A stretch of 64,000 bases of DNA from Arthrobacter sp. ov118 (GCF_900116495.1 NZ_FPAY01000010.1:62001-126000), one strand, 5' to 3'; counted from the stretch's first letter, positions 46,420-55,141 are shown. Notes: generated by a model not told the origin, from the letters alone. Translations and numbers: made by a program.

Positions 46420-47760
46420 CTACAAAATGCCTAGGTTGCGCTGCAGCTCGTAGGGCGTCACCTGGAGGCGGTAGTCCTGCCATTCTGCACGCTTGTTGCG
46501 CAGGAAGTGCTCATAGACCTGCTCGCCGAGGATCTGCGGCATGAGTTCGGAATCTTCCATGGTCCGGATGGCATCGTGCAGGCTCGCCGGCAGGGGGTCG
46601 TGCCCCATGGCGCGGCGCTCGGCCGAGCTCAGCGACCAGATGTCGTCCTCCGCCGCGGCGGGGAGCTGGTAGCCCTCCTCGATGCCCTTGAGGCCGGCTC
46701 CGAGCAGCACGGCGTAGGCCAGGTAGGGGTTGGCGGCTGAGTCGATGCCGCGGTATTCGATCCGGGCGGACTGGCCCTTGCCGGGCTTGTACAGCGGGAC
46801 GCGGACCAGCGCGGAACGGTTGTTGTGGCCCCAGCTCAGGTAGCTCGGTGCTTCTCCCCCGCCCCAAAGCCGCTTGTAGGAGTTCACGAACTGGTTGGTG
46901 ACGGCAGTGAATTCGGGAGCGTGCTTGAGGATGCCGGCGATGAACTGACGCGCCGTCTTGGAGAGCTGGAACTCGGCACCGGCCTCATAGAAGGCGTTGG
47001 TGTCCCCTTCAAAGAGCGAGAAGTGCGTGTGCATGCCCGAGCCCGGGTGGGCGGTGAAGGGCTTGGGCATGAACGTGGCATAGGTGCCCTGCTGCAGGGC
47101 CACTTCCTTGATGACCGTACGGAACGTCATGATGTTGTCCGCTGTCTGCAGCGCGTCCGCGTAGCGCAGGTCGATCTCGTTCTGGCCGGGGCCGGCCTCG
47201 TGGTGGCTGAACTCCACGGAGATGCCTACCGATTCGAGCATGGTCACGGCGGTCCGGCGGAAGTCCTGGGCCACGCCGCCCGGAACGTGGTCAAAGTAGC
47301 CCCCCTCGTCCACCGGGATGGGCGATCCGTCCGGGCCGGGCTCTTGGGACTTGAGCAGGTAGAACTCGATCTCGGGATGGGTGTAGCAGGTGAAGCCCAT
47401 GTCCGCGGCCTTGGCCAGGGTGCGCTTGAGGACGTTGCGCGGATCGGCGGCGGAGGGCTCGCCGTCGGGGGTCAGAATGTCGCAGAACATCCGAGAGGTC
47501 GCCTCGGTCTCACCGCGCCACGGCAGGATCTGGAACGTCGCCGGATCCGGCTGGGCCAGCATGTCGGATTCAAAGACGCGGGCCAGGCCCTCGATGGAAG
47601 ACCCGTCAAAACCCAGTCCCTCTTCGAAGGCGCCTTCCACCTCGGCCGGGGCAAGGGCCACGGACTTGAGCGAGCCCACGACGTCGGTAAACCACAGCCG
47701 CACGAACCGCACGTCGCGTTCTTCGATCGTCCGCAGGACAAACTCTTGCTGGCGGTCCAT
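46420..47760 (-). CDS. glnA2: Glutamine synthetase-like GlnA2, without adenylylation Tyr
   Basis: 446 residues from the ATG at 47758-47760 with AAAGAGG 6 bases upstream. Catalytic blocks are conserved: GFDGSSIEGLARV, HPEIEFYLL, HPGSGMHTHFSLF, NRSALVRVP, EYRGIDSAANPYLAY. It lacks the 25-residue insert of the beta type. At the place of the adenylylated Tyr is Trp375 (EDDIWSLSSAERR), so neighbouring GlnE cannot modify it in the usual way. A second glutamine synthetase of this kind is normal in actinobacteria and usually non-essential. Operon with glnE. Confidence 0.95.
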   Translation of the reverse strand: MDRQQEFVLRTIEERDVRFVRLWFTDVVGSLKSVALAPAEVEGAFEEGLGFDGSSIEGLARVFESDMLAQPDPATFQILPWRGETEATSRMFCDILTPDGEPSAADPRNVLKRTLAKAADMGFTCYTHPEIEFYLLKSQEPGPDGSPIPVDEGGYFDHVPGGVAQDFRRTAVTMLESVGISVEFSHHEAGPGQNEIDLRYADALQTADNIMTFRTVIKEVALQQGTYATFMPKPFTAHPGSGMHTHFSLFEGDTNAFYEAGAEFQLSKTARQFIAGILKHAPEFTAVTNQFVNSYKRLWGGGEAPSYLSWGHNNRSALVRVPLYKPGKGQSARIEYRGIDSAANPYLAYAVLLGAGLKGIEEGYQLPAAAEDDIWSLSSAERRAMGHDPLPASLHDAIRTMEDSELMPQILGEQVYEHFLRNKRAEWQDYRLQVTPYELQRNLGIL

Positions 47761-47873
47761 ACTGGCCTCTTTCTGGTTCTTCATCCGTGCCCGGACCCGG
47801 CTTTCACGGGCCCCGGCTGCTCACCGTTCACTTTACTAAGCATCGGCACCGATTGCTGAAGCCGGTCCCCCGC

Positions 47874-47889
47874 GTAACACACCGTTAAC
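47874..47889. promoter_or_regulatory. Possible half GlnR box before glnA2
   Basis: GTAAC-N6-TTAAC in the glnA2-panB gap. The first half-site is perfect; the second is a poor GAAAC match. Confidence 0.3.
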
Positions 47890-48006
47890 ACAAAGACGAG
47901 CAAACTGCCCTCTGCCGGTGGCCCGCACAGTTCCGCACACGTCCTGTGTGACGTGACTCACCGGCGCCGGCAGGTTCCGCGGTAGCTGTGGCGCCCGGTA
48001 TCGCAT

Positions 48007-48012
48007 TACGCT
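48007..48012 (+). promoter_or_regulatory. Predicted -10 of the leaderless panB transcript
   Basis: TACGCT, then 6 bases, then ATG at 48019; same hexamer as at 42843. Confidence 0.55.
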
Positions 48013-48018
48013 CGTGGC

Positions 48019-48960
48019 ATGGCCACCAGCAACAGCTCCGATTCCAGCACGCCCGCCGAACTTGCCGCTCCCTATGGCAGCGGACCTGGGGCGGTTGCCG
48101 CCGGCGCCACTGCGGGGATGGCTGACGGGACCGCTGCCGGGGCACAGGGCGCGTCCAGGAAACCGGCGGCCAGGATCCGGACGCATCATCTTCATCAGGC
48201 CAAGGTCAACGGTGAGCGTTTCGCCATGCTCACCGCCTATGACCAGTACACAGCGGAGATCTTTGACCAGGCCGGCATCGAGGTGCTGCTGGTGGGTGAC
48301 TCGGCATCCAACAACGTCTTCGGCAACGAAACGAGCCTTCCCGTCACAGTGGACGAACTCCTTCCGCTGTGCCGGGCCGTCGCCCGCTCAGCGCGGCGTG
48401 CCCTGGTGGTCGCGGACCTGCCGTTCGGCAGCTACGAGGTCTCCGCCCAGCAGGCGGTGGCCACCGGTGTGCGGTTCCTCAAGGAGGGCCTGGCCCACGC
48501 GGTCAAGATCGAAGGCGGAAAGTTTTACGCCGACACCGTCCGCGCCATGGTCCAGGCCGGCATTCCGGTCATGGCCCACATCGGCTTCACCCCGCAAAGC
48601 GAACACTCCCTCGGCGGCTACCGGGTCCAGGGCCGCGGCGACGACGCACAGCGCCTGATCGACGACGCCGTCGCGCTGGCCGACGCCGGCGCGTTTTGCG
48701 TGCTGATGGAAATGGTTCCGGCCGGCACGGCGGCCGAGGTGGATGCCGCCGTCGCCGTCCCCACCGTCGGCATTGGTGCCGGCAACGCCACCACCGGACA
48801 GGTCCTGGTCTGGCAGGACATGGCGGGCCTGCGCGGCGGAAAAATGGCGAAATTCGTCAAGCAGTACGCCGACCTGCGGACCTCACTCAGCGACGCCGCC
48901 AAGGCTTACGGCGAGGACGTGCGCTCGGGTCAGTTCCCCGGCCCCGAACACTCCTTCTAA
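48019..48960 (+). CDS. panB: Ketopantoate hydroxymethyltransferase
   Basis: 313 residues. TIM-barrel enzyme of pantothenate synthesis: transfers a hydroxymethyl group from methylene-tetrahydrofolate to 2-oxoisovalerate. Motifs: AMLTAYDQYTAEIFDQAGI, LLVGDSASNNVFG, VVADLPFGSYEVS, KIEGG, MAHIGFTPQS, PTVGIGAGNATTGQVLVW. About 50 N-terminal residues are an Ala/Gly/Ser-rich extension, not part of the fold. Despite this the start is supported by TACGCT 6 bases before the ATG. In mycobacteria panB also follows glnA2. The stop codon lies in a 17-bp tandem repeat. Confidence 0.96.
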   Translation: MATSNSSDSSTPAELAAPYGSGPGAVAAGATAGMADGTAAGAQGASRKPAARIRTHHLHQAKVNGERFAMLTAYDQYTAEIFDQAGIEVLLVGDSASNNVFGNETSLPVTVDELLPLCRAVARSARRALVVADLPFGSYEVSAQQAVATGVRFLKEGLAHAVKIEGGKFYADTVRAMVQAGIPVMAHIGFTPQSEHSLGGYRVQGRGDDAQRLIDDAVALADAGAFCVLMEMVPAGTAAEVDAAVAVPTVGIGAGNATTGQVLVWQDMAGLRGGKMAKFVKQYADLRTSLSDAAKAYGEDVRSGQFPGPEHSF

Positions 48961-49001
48961 GCGACCGCTCCTTCTAAGGGACTGCTCCTTCCAAGGGACC
49001 A
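48951..49001 (+). repeat. 17-bp tandem repeat over the panB stop codon
   Basis: CTCCTTCTAAGCGACCG (48951-48967), CTCCTTCTAAGGGACTG (48968-48984), CTCCTTCCAAGGGACCA (48985-49001). The first unit contains the last codons and the TAA stop; the others are downstream copies. Confidence 0.8.
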
Positions 49002-49162
49002 CCGCGGCAACACCTCATCCTTCGCGGACGATGTGTTGCGCCCCTGCTCAGGGCACTCTGGTCCTCAGAGGTCTGCAACAGGGCCCCGAAGATGTTTGCC
49101 CCGGACTCATCGTGCGCAAAGCGGTGAGTCAGGCACAGGCGAACGCAAGGGAAGGAATAACG

Positions 49163-49558
49163 ATGGGCACAAATGCCAACAGCTTCTGGGATGTCCTCCT
49201 GTGGAGTTTCTGGTTCTTTATCTGGATCGCCGCGCTGATGGTGTGGTTCCGCTGCTTGATGGACCTGTTCGGCGACCACTCGCTCAACGGCTGGGCCAAG
49301 GCCGGCTGGGTGATCCTCATGATCTTCGTGCCCTGGCTCGGCGCACTCATCTACCTGATCGCCCGAGGCCGCGGGATGGCCGAGCGGCAGATGGCCGAAA
49401 TCGCCCGGCGGCAGGCCGCCCAGCAGGATTACATTAAGCAAGTCGCAGGCGAGGGCGCCGCTCCCGCGGCCCAGATCGCGGACGCCAAGGCGCTGCTCGA
49501 TTCCGGAGCGATCAACCAGACCGAGTTTGACTCCCTCAAGGCAAAGGCCCTCGCCTGA
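49163..49558 (+). CDS. SHOCT-domain membrane protein (PLDc_N-like)
   Basis: 131 residues from the ATG at 49163, with AAGGA 7 bases upstream. Two membrane helices (about 9-34 and 45-66: WSFWFFIWIAALMVWFRCL, AGWVILMIFVPWLGALIYLI) match the phospholipase-D-nuclease N-terminal membrane module. The tail IADAKALLDSGAINQTEFDSL is a SHOCT short helical domain. This architecture is common in actinobacteria and its function is unknown, though SHOCT often marks regulators of oligomeric membrane proteins. Confidence 0.88.
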   Translation: MGTNANSFWDVLLWSFWFFIWIAALMVWFRCLMDLFGDHSLNGWAKAGWVILMIFVPWLGALIYLIARGRGMAERQMAEIARRQAAQQDYIKQVAGEGAAPAAQIADAKALLDSGAINQTEFDSLKAKALA

Positions 49559-49669
49559 CAGAGAGACCTGGCTGACAGGGAGACCTAACGCGGAGGCCAG
49601 AGCTAGGCAACGGCCTCCGCCGCGCCAACGCTGCCAATTCCGGACCCGTATTCCCAGGCAAGGTATGAC

Positions 49670-50428
49670 GTGAGGCTCACTTGGCTCGGCCACTCCTCGG
49701 TGGTTCTGGACGTCGACGGGGTACGGGTTCTGACCGATCCGTTGCTTCGTGCGCATGCCGGGCTGCTGCGGCGCCTGGCACCGCGGCCGGATCCGACGTT
49801 GTGGAGCCGGCCGGACGTCGTGCTTCTCTCCCACCTCCACCACGACCACGCCGAGTTGCGCTCCCTCCGCATGCTGGGCGAGGCGGCGCTGATGAGCGCG
49901 CCGGCAAACGTCGCCTGGCTGCGTAGCCGAAAGCTCATGAACGTCGTTCCCCTGGGGGACGACTGGACCTCCGTGGGCAGCGGGGTCCAGATTCGGCAGG
50001 TTCCTGCCGAGCATCGTAGCCGCCCCATGCCACACCGGCCCAACGACGCCAACGGCCAGCTGGTCCGGGGCCCATCAGGCACCGTGTGGATTGCCGGTGA
50101 CACCGGCTTGTATCCGGAAATGGCCGCGCTCCCGGCCATGGCCGGCGGGCCAATCGACGTCGCGCTGGTGCCGGTTTGGGGATGGGGACCGAAGCTCTCG
50201 GCGGGACATCTGACGCCGGAGGGCGCCGCCCGGGCTGTCGCGATGAGCGGGGCGCGCTTCGGGGTACCGGTGCACTGGGGAACCCTGCACCCTCCCTTCG
50301 TTCCGCTCTTTGCCCGAAGCTGGCTTGAGCGGCCCGGGCACCGGTTTGCTGACGCCGTGGCCGAGCAGGCTCCTGGCTGCACGGCAGTAGTCCTGGTGCC
50401 GGGCGAGTCCTGGGTGGCGCCCCGGTGA
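49670..50428 (+). CDS. MBL-fold metal-dependent hydrolase (UlaG/NAPE-PLD-like)
   Basis: 252 residues from a GTG with AAGG 6 bases upstream. Metallo-beta-lactamase fold with LSHLHHDHAE (HxHxDH), WIAGDTGLY and VPVHWGTLH as the later metal ligands. The closest recollection is of the UlaG/lactonase-like group, which hydrolyses phosphodiester or lactone bonds; substrate unknown. Convergent with the polymerase gene. Confidence 0.87.
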   Translation: MRLTWLGHSSVVLDVDGVRVLTDPLLRAHAGLLRRLAPRPDPTLWSRPDVVLLSHLHHDHAELRSLRMLGEAALMSAPANVAWLRSRKLMNVVPLGDDWTSVGSGVQIRQVPAEHRSRPMPHRPNDANGQLVRGPSGTVWIAGDTGLYPEMAALPAMAGGPIDVALVPVWGWGPKLSAGHLTPEGAARAVAMSGARFGVPVHWGTLHPPFVPLFARSWLERPGHRFADAVAEQAPGCTAVVLVPGESWVAPR

Positions 50429-50496
50429 GACGGCCGCTCATCCGCGAGCGCGCTCGACGGCGGGCGGGAGGAAACCGACCCCCTCCACCCGCTGTC

Positions 50497-51732
50497 TCAC
50501 GAACCTGTTGGATCTTTCCTTGCCCACGGGTCGTAGTCCACCTCGAGTTTGGCTTGTTCCGGCCGCTCTTTGTCTGGCACGTGCTGGAGGTTGACGCGGA
50601 TCCGGTACCAGAGCGAACTGGAGCCTCGCATCCCGTCGACCAGGATGTCGGCTGGCTCGAGGAGCTTCACGACGTCCTTATGCTGCGACTTCCACCGTTC
50701 GAGCCCTTCCAGGGCTTCAGGCTTCGTTTTGGCGCGCGCGATCTCGATCAGTGGCATTGTCGACGCCCGTCGTCCCGACCCATCGGAGGACTTCGGCGGT
50801 TTCTCGGCCGGGCCGAGTTCGTCGGCCAGGGCGAGCAACGCGTCCAGGCTCCCGACGGCGTCGTTGATTCCGGATGCCGGGTCGCCGCGCTCCGCGAACC
50901 GCTCAGGCACCGTGCGGACCGTAAATTCCTCCGGCCGGCATTCCGGCACCTCATCCCAGTCGAGCGGCGTCGAGACGCGGGCGTCCGGGCGAGCGCGCAC
51001 CGAATAGGCGGATGCCACTGTCCGGTCCTTCGCATTCTGGTTGAAGTCGACAAAGACGCTCTCACCGCGTTCTTCTTTCCACCATTTGGCGGTGGCGAGC
51101 CCGGGGGCGCGTCGTTCGACCTCCCGGGCGAGCGTCTCCGCGGCGAGCCGCACCTGACGGTAGTCCCATCGGGGCTCGATCCGGGCGTAAATGTGGATGC
51201 CTCGGGAGCCGGATGTCTTCGCCCAGCCCACCAGGCCGTGGTCGGTGAGGACGTCCCGGGCGATCATCGCGACGTCGACAATCTGGCGCCAGTCCACGCC
51301 GGGCATGGGATCGAGGTCCACGCGGAGCTCGTCTGGGTGGTCGAGGTCCTCGGCCCGGACGGGATGCGGGTTGAGGTCGATACATCCGAGGTTCACCACC
51401 CAGGCCAGTGCTGCGGCATCCCGCACCACAACTTCTTCGGCCGAGTTGCCTGATGCGTACTGCAAGGTGGCGGTGTCGATCCACTCCGGCCGTTTCTCCG
51501 GCGCACGCTTCTGGAAGAACGCCTCCTGGCTGATTCCCTTGACGAAGCGCTTGAGTACCATCGGCCGACCATCGACACCCCGGAGCGCACCGTCGGCGAT
51601 GGCGAGGTAGTACTTGACGAGATCAAGCTTCGTGAGGCCCGGCTCGGGAAAGACCACCTTGTCGGGATTCGAGATGTGCACCTCGCGGGCGTTGATTTCC
51701 AGCACCGCTGCGGGGCTCGTCTTTGGACTCAC
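50497..51732 (-). CDS. Stand-alone LigD-type primase-polymerase domain
   Basis: 411 residues. AEP-type polymerase of bacterial end joining: VDLDPMPGVDW (catalytic D-x-D), TSGSRGIHIYARI and KDRTVASAYSVRA are the conserved blocks. It lacks the 3'-phosphoesterase and ligase domains of LigD, though a C-terminal 100-residue tail extends past the core. In Streptomyces and Arthrobacter such free-standing PolDoms work with a separate ligase and Ku. Neither Ku nor a ligase is in this window. GTG start (51730-51732) with TATGGT 6 bases upstream, predicted leaderless. Confidence 0.88.
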   Translation of the reverse strand: MSPKTSPAAVLEINAREVHISNPDKVVFPEPGLTKLDLVKYYLAIADGALRGVDGRPMVLKRFVKGISQEAFFQKRAPEKRPEWIDTATLQYASGNSAEEVVVRDAAALAWVVNLGCIDLNPHPVRAEDLDHPDELRVDLDPMPGVDWRQIVDVAMIARDVLTDHGLVGWAKTSGSRGIHIYARIEPRWDYRQVRLAAETLAREVERRAPGLATAKWWKEERGESVFVDFNQNAKDRTVASAYSVRARPDARVSTPLDWDEVPECRPEEFTVRTVPERFAERGDPASGINDAVGSLDALLALADELGPAEKPPKSSDGSGRRASTMPLIEIARAKTKPEALEGLERWKSQHKDVVKLLEPADILVDGMRGSSSLWYRIRVNLQHVPDKERPEQAKLEVDYDPWARKDPTGS

Positions 51733-51738
51733 AAGCTC

Positions 51739-51744
51739 ACCATA
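51739..51744 (-). promoter_or_regulatory. Predicted -10 of the leaderless polymerase-domain transcript
   Basis: On the minus strand TATGGT, then 6 bases, then GTG at 51732. Confidence 0.55.
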
Positions 51745-51790
51745 GCCCTGTCGTGGTCTGCATGGCAGGCGTTTGTTCGTCAGAAGTTAG

Positions 51791-53842
51791 TCACTCAGGG
51801 GTGAACGCCGTCGTGGCGCGCTGGCCACAGGACTCGAGCATCGCCACCAACACCAGGTGGAGTTCAGCGGCACTTTCTATCCGCTCGGGCAGTTCCGCCA
51901 TGAGGTCGGCCGGGCCGAGCAACACGGCACGGTCCTGCCAACCGCCCAGTCCCCCGTGCGATCCGACGAGCCCTTCGAACGCCGTGACGTCGTCGGTCAC
52001 CGGATCAACCGTGCTGTTGACGTAAAGATCCGGTGCCTCGGGGTGCATCAGCGCACGGTGGAGCATCCGCGCGGCGTGGGGCCCGAACGGGGTCAGGGGG
52101 TCGATGCCCTCCACCGCGCCGCTTGCCAGGTCAATCCGCCCACCGCTGCCGATGGCCCACGCCCGGCCGTCTTCATCGATGCCGGCGACGAACCCGACGC
52201 CCGCATGGGCAGTCAGTCCCGGGATCAGGGCTGGCCACTGGCTATCGAGGGCCTGGAGAGTCCAGCGCCGGTCACCCCGCACGTAGACCAGGCCCAGGTT
52301 GCCCGAACCCAGGACGACAACCGGTTCCTCGGCGGCGTCGCCCGGGCCGGAAGCCTGCTGTGCCGGCGTCTGTTGTGCCTTGGTCAGCACCCGGTCGGCG
52401 CGGACGGCGAGTTTCCCGGCCATCCCGCCAGCAGCGATGTCGCCGGCGATGGAGTCCGCACGCCCCAGGCCTTCGACGGACGCGTCCACGTTCTGAACGT
52501 GCTCGTGAATGAGGTCCGCACACAGATCGCCGAGCGCCTGGCCATAGCGGTCAGCGAACGGGGTGCCCTGCGACTGGCCGTGGTCCGAGAGCACCACCAG
52601 CCGATAGCGGCGGGGAGCGGACCCGGCGAGCTGGGCCAGGGATCCCAGCGTGCGGTCCAAGCCGTCCAGGGCGGCGAGCGACTCGGGCCGGAACATGCCG
52701 GCGTGGTGGGCGATCTCGTCGTAGTCAACGTAGTCGACATAGATGCTCTTCGTGCCACGGCGCATCTCTTCGGCCACCAAGGCCGTGTTCAAGTCACGCA
52801 GGAGACCGTTCGTGACTGCCCGAAGCAGGGCGAACGTCCAGTCCCGATGCACCCGCGGATCGAGGTTCCGCTTGATCTGTCGTCGGGCCTGCCAACGCTC
52901 CTTGAGGATCTCCCCGACAGTCCGTGTGAGGCTGCGCATGAAGCCGTTGGGCGAGTTGAAAAACCAGGCGAACGCCCGGCGCGTTTGGGTGGAGCCGCGC
53001 CGGACCTCCACCCGGCTCATGGTCATCAGCGATCGGGGCGCGTCACCGGTGAACAGGTTTGAAATGGATACGCCGTCGTCGCAGAGCAGGCCTTGGCCGT
53101 TGCTGTGCCTTTCCTCTATTACTCGGGCATCTGCCGGACGGTTGGCCACCAGGACCCGGTTGAGCTCCCGGTCGTACCACCGGAAGGCAGGGATCCCGTC
53201 TACGGTGCCGTGCAGAATGCCCAGCTGGCTCGCTGGCGTGGTGCACGGCAGCTGCGGGGTCCATTCGCGGAACTGGTAATCCCCTGCCGTCAGCCAGCGC
53301 CGGATGTGGGGCACTCCCCCGGATTGGACGGCCCACTTCAGCACCGGGAAGGGGACACCATCGAGCTGCACGAACAGGATGCCGTCAATTTCCGGATCGG
53401 TCACGATTTTCTGCCGCCGGGCCCTGCCGGCCAGGGAGGTGATGAGGCCGTCATCGGTACCGGCCGTGGTGGCCCAGGAGATGAGCGTGCCGACGACGGC
53501 GCTGACCCACGTGGCGGCAATGGCGGTCCAAACCGTCGACTCGATGCCGGGCACGAGGCGGATGGCGACGTACATGATCAGGGCCTGCCCGAGCAGCGCA
53601 GTAAGAAGCACTGCCAGCCAGCCGACCCTTGCGGAGATCTCCACGAGCACAGGGCGGAGGACCAGGCCGACGATGCCGGCCGCCGCGGCCACTGCGGCAT
53701 AGGCCCACCAGCTGGTTGCCGAGAACCCCGGCAGCAAAGCGCCGGTGACAATGAGGGCTACAGTCGAGGCCACCCAGGCAGCCGCCAGCCTCGCCAGGTC
53801 AGGGACCCGGACCCCGCGGGTGCGGGCAACTCTCGTCGGCAT
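51791..53842 (-). CDS. Membrane-anchored alkaline-phosphatase-superfamily phosphodiesterase
   Basis: 683 residues. Four N-terminal membrane helices (about 15-140) resemble the phage-holin-4 family, fused to a type I phosphodiesterase/nucleotide pyrophosphatase domain. Metal and nucleophile motifs: FVQLDGVPFPVLK, PQLPCTTPASQLGI (nucleophile Thr), YVDYDEIAHHAG and VVLSDHGQSQG. So it probably hydrolyses a phosphodiester at the membrane or cell surface. The exact substrate is unknown. A low-complexity loop AQQTPAQQASGPGDAAEEP sits inside. CATACT lies 6 bases before the ATG. Confidence 0.88.
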   Translation of the reverse strand: MPTRVARTRGVRVPDLARLAAAWVASTVALIVTGALLPGFSATSWWAYAAVAAAAGIVGLVLRPVLVEISARVGWLAVLLTALLGQALIMYVAIRLVPGIESTVWTAIAATWVSAVVGTLISWATTAGTDDGLITSLAGRARRQKIVTDPEIDGILFVQLDGVPFPVLKWAVQSGGVPHIRRWLTAGDYQFREWTPQLPCTTPASQLGILHGTVDGIPAFRWYDRELNRVLVANRPADARVIEERHSNGQGLLCDDGVSISNLFTGDAPRSLMTMSRVEVRRGSTQTRRAFAWFFNSPNGFMRSLTRTVGEILKERWQARRQIKRNLDPRVHRDWTFALLRAVTNGLLRDLNTALVAEEMRRGTKSIYVDYVDYDEIAHHAGMFRPESLAALDGLDRTLGSLAQLAGSAPRRYRLVVLSDHGQSQGTPFADRYGQALGDLCADLIHEHVQNVDASVEGLGRADSIAGDIAAGGMAGKLAVRADRVLTKAQQTPAQQASGPGDAAEEPVVVLGSGNLGLVYVRGDRRWTLQALDSQWPALIPGLTAHAGVGFVAGIDEDGRAWAIGSGGRIDLASGAVEGIDPLTPFGPHAARMLHRALMHPEAPDLYVNSTVDPVTDDVTAFEGLVGSHGGLGGWQDRAVLLGPADLMAELPERIESAAELHLVLVAMLESCGQRATTAFTPE

Positions 53843-53848
53843 TTTCCC

Positions 53849-53854
53849 AGTATG
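53849..53854 (-). promoter_or_regulatory. Predicted -10 of the leaderless phosphodiesterase transcript
   Basis: On the minus strand CATACT, then 6 bases, then ATG at 53842. Confidence 0.45.
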
Positions 53855-53911
53855 GCTGTCCCGGGCGGGCTGGCGCTCACCCTCACGGGGTGAGAAAAAT
53901 CAGACCCGCGC

Positions 53912-54076
53912 CTAGTCGTCGTCGCCCTTCTCCCAGGCTTCGTTGCGCGCCTTGACCTTCTCGAGGGCGTGTTCGGCTTCTTCACGTGTCTTGTAGGGTC
54001 CGATCAGCTGGCTCCAGTCGGACATGGCGTCTACCTCGATCTCGTGGGTATTGACGTTGTACCAGTACTCGGGCAT
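53912..54076 (-). CDS. 54-residue SPOR-like small protein
   Basis: A small gene easily overlooked: ATG at 54074-54076, strong AAGGAG 5 bases upstream, stop at 53912-53914. It begins MPEYWYNVNTHEIEVDAMSD, contains WSQLIGPYKTREEAEHALE and ends in a charged, acidic tail. The GPYKTREEAEHAL segment has the SPOR look (a peptidoglycan-binding fold), and similar unnamed small proteins are widespread in actinobacteria, often beside the methionine aminopeptidase gene, as here. No signal peptide, so it is probably cytoplasmic and the SPOR resemblance is structural only. Confidence 0.85.
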   Translation of the reverse strand: MPEYWYNVNTHEIEVDAMSDWSQLIGPYKTREEAEHALEKVKARNEAWEKGDDD

Positions 54077-54156
54077 TGGTGCTCCTTCGCTGATTTTCCC
54101 GCTGATTTCCTGCTGTTTTTCCGGGCTGTATTTTTCTGGGCAAGCCCAGCGGCTTA

Positions 54157-54162
54157 TATGAT
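54157..54162 (+). promoter_or_regulatory. Predicted -10 of the leaderless map transcript
   Basis: TATGAT, then 6 bases, then ATG at 54169; identical hexamer to that of the tricorn gene. Confidence 0.6.
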
Positions 54163-54168
54163 CAATCT

Positions 54169-55047
54169 ATGCCTTCTCTAGCCTCAACTGCACCCATCGG
54201 CACTCTGGTCCCGGGGACAGTGAGCCCGCAGCGTCCCGTACCGCCGGCTATCCCGCGTCCTGAATATGTGGGCAAGCCGGGCCCGGCAAAATTCACGGGA
54301 TCCGAGGTCAAGTCGGCAGAGACGATCGAAAAGATCCGCATCGCCGCCAAAATCGCCGCCCAGGCGATCGTGGAGGTCGGCAAGAACATCACACCCGGCG
54401 TCACCACGGACCAGCTGGACCGGGTGGGCCACGAGTTCCTCTTGGACCACAACGCCTACCCCTCGACCCTCGGATACCGGGGCTTTCCGAAGTCGATCTG
54501 CTCCTCGCTCAACGAGGTCATCTGCCACGGAATTCCGGACAGCACGGTGGTCCAGGACGGCGACATCCTCAACATCGACATCACAGCCTTCATCGGGGGC
54601 GTGCATGGCGACACGAACTACACCTTCCTGGTCGGTGATGTGGACGAGGAATCGCGCCTGCTGGTTGAGCGCACCCAGGAATCCCTGAACCGCGCGATCC
54701 GGGCGGTAGCACCGGGACGCGAAATCAACGTCATTGGCCGGGCCATCGAGTCGTACGCAAAACGCTTCGGTTACGGTGTGGTCCGCGACTTTACCGGCCA
54801 CGGCGTCGGCGAGGCCTTCCATACCGGACTGATCATTCCGCACTATGACGCGGCCCCCGCGTACAACACCACCATGGAAACGGGTATGGTGTTCACGATC
54901 GAGCCGATGCTGACCTTGGGCACCGTTGACTGGGACATGTGGGCCGACGACTGGACCGTTGTGACCCGCGACCGCAAGCGCACAGCACAGTTCGAGCACA
55001 CCCTGCTCGTCACGGAGTCCGGCGCTGAGATTCTCACGCTGCCCTGA
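54169..55047 (+). CDS. map: Methionine aminopeptidase, type I
   Basis: 292 residues. Removes the initiator Met from nascent proteins. The pita-bread fold ligands are visible: ILNIDITAFIGGVHGDTNYTF (Asp pair), GHGVGEAFHTG (His), FTIEPMLTLG (Glu), TAQFEHTLLVTE (Glu). The N-terminal 40 residues carry a Pro-rich extension (QRPVPPAIPRPEYVGKPGP) seen in actinobacterial MapB-type enzymes and thought to contact the ribosome. The start is supported by TATGAT 6 bases upstream. Confidence 0.96.
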   Translation: MPSLASTAPIGTLVPGTVSPQRPVPPAIPRPEYVGKPGPAKFTGSEVKSAETIEKIRIAAKIAAQAIVEVGKNITPGVTTDQLDRVGHEFLLDHNAYPSTLGYRGFPKSICSSLNEVICHGIPDSTVVQDGDILNIDITAFIGGVHGDTNYTFLVGDVDEESRLLVERTQESLNRAIRAVAPGREINVIGRAIESYAKRFGYGVVRDFTGHGVGEAFHTGLIIPHYDAAPAYNTTMETGMVFTIEPMLTLGTVDWDMWADDWTVVTRDRKRTAQFEHTLLVTESGAEILTLP

Positions 55048-55141
55048 TTCCCGCTCCACGGCACTTCCCGAAGGTCCAGGTCTTCACCCGCCGGCCCTCG
55101 CCGGTCCCCTTTAGCCCGCCCCTGCCACGAACGGAATAATA

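Noticed and set aside
49007..49039. Hairpin after panB (GCAACAC/GTGTTGC)
   Set aside because: Only a 7-bp stem with a 19-base loop and no T-run; too weak to list as a terminator.
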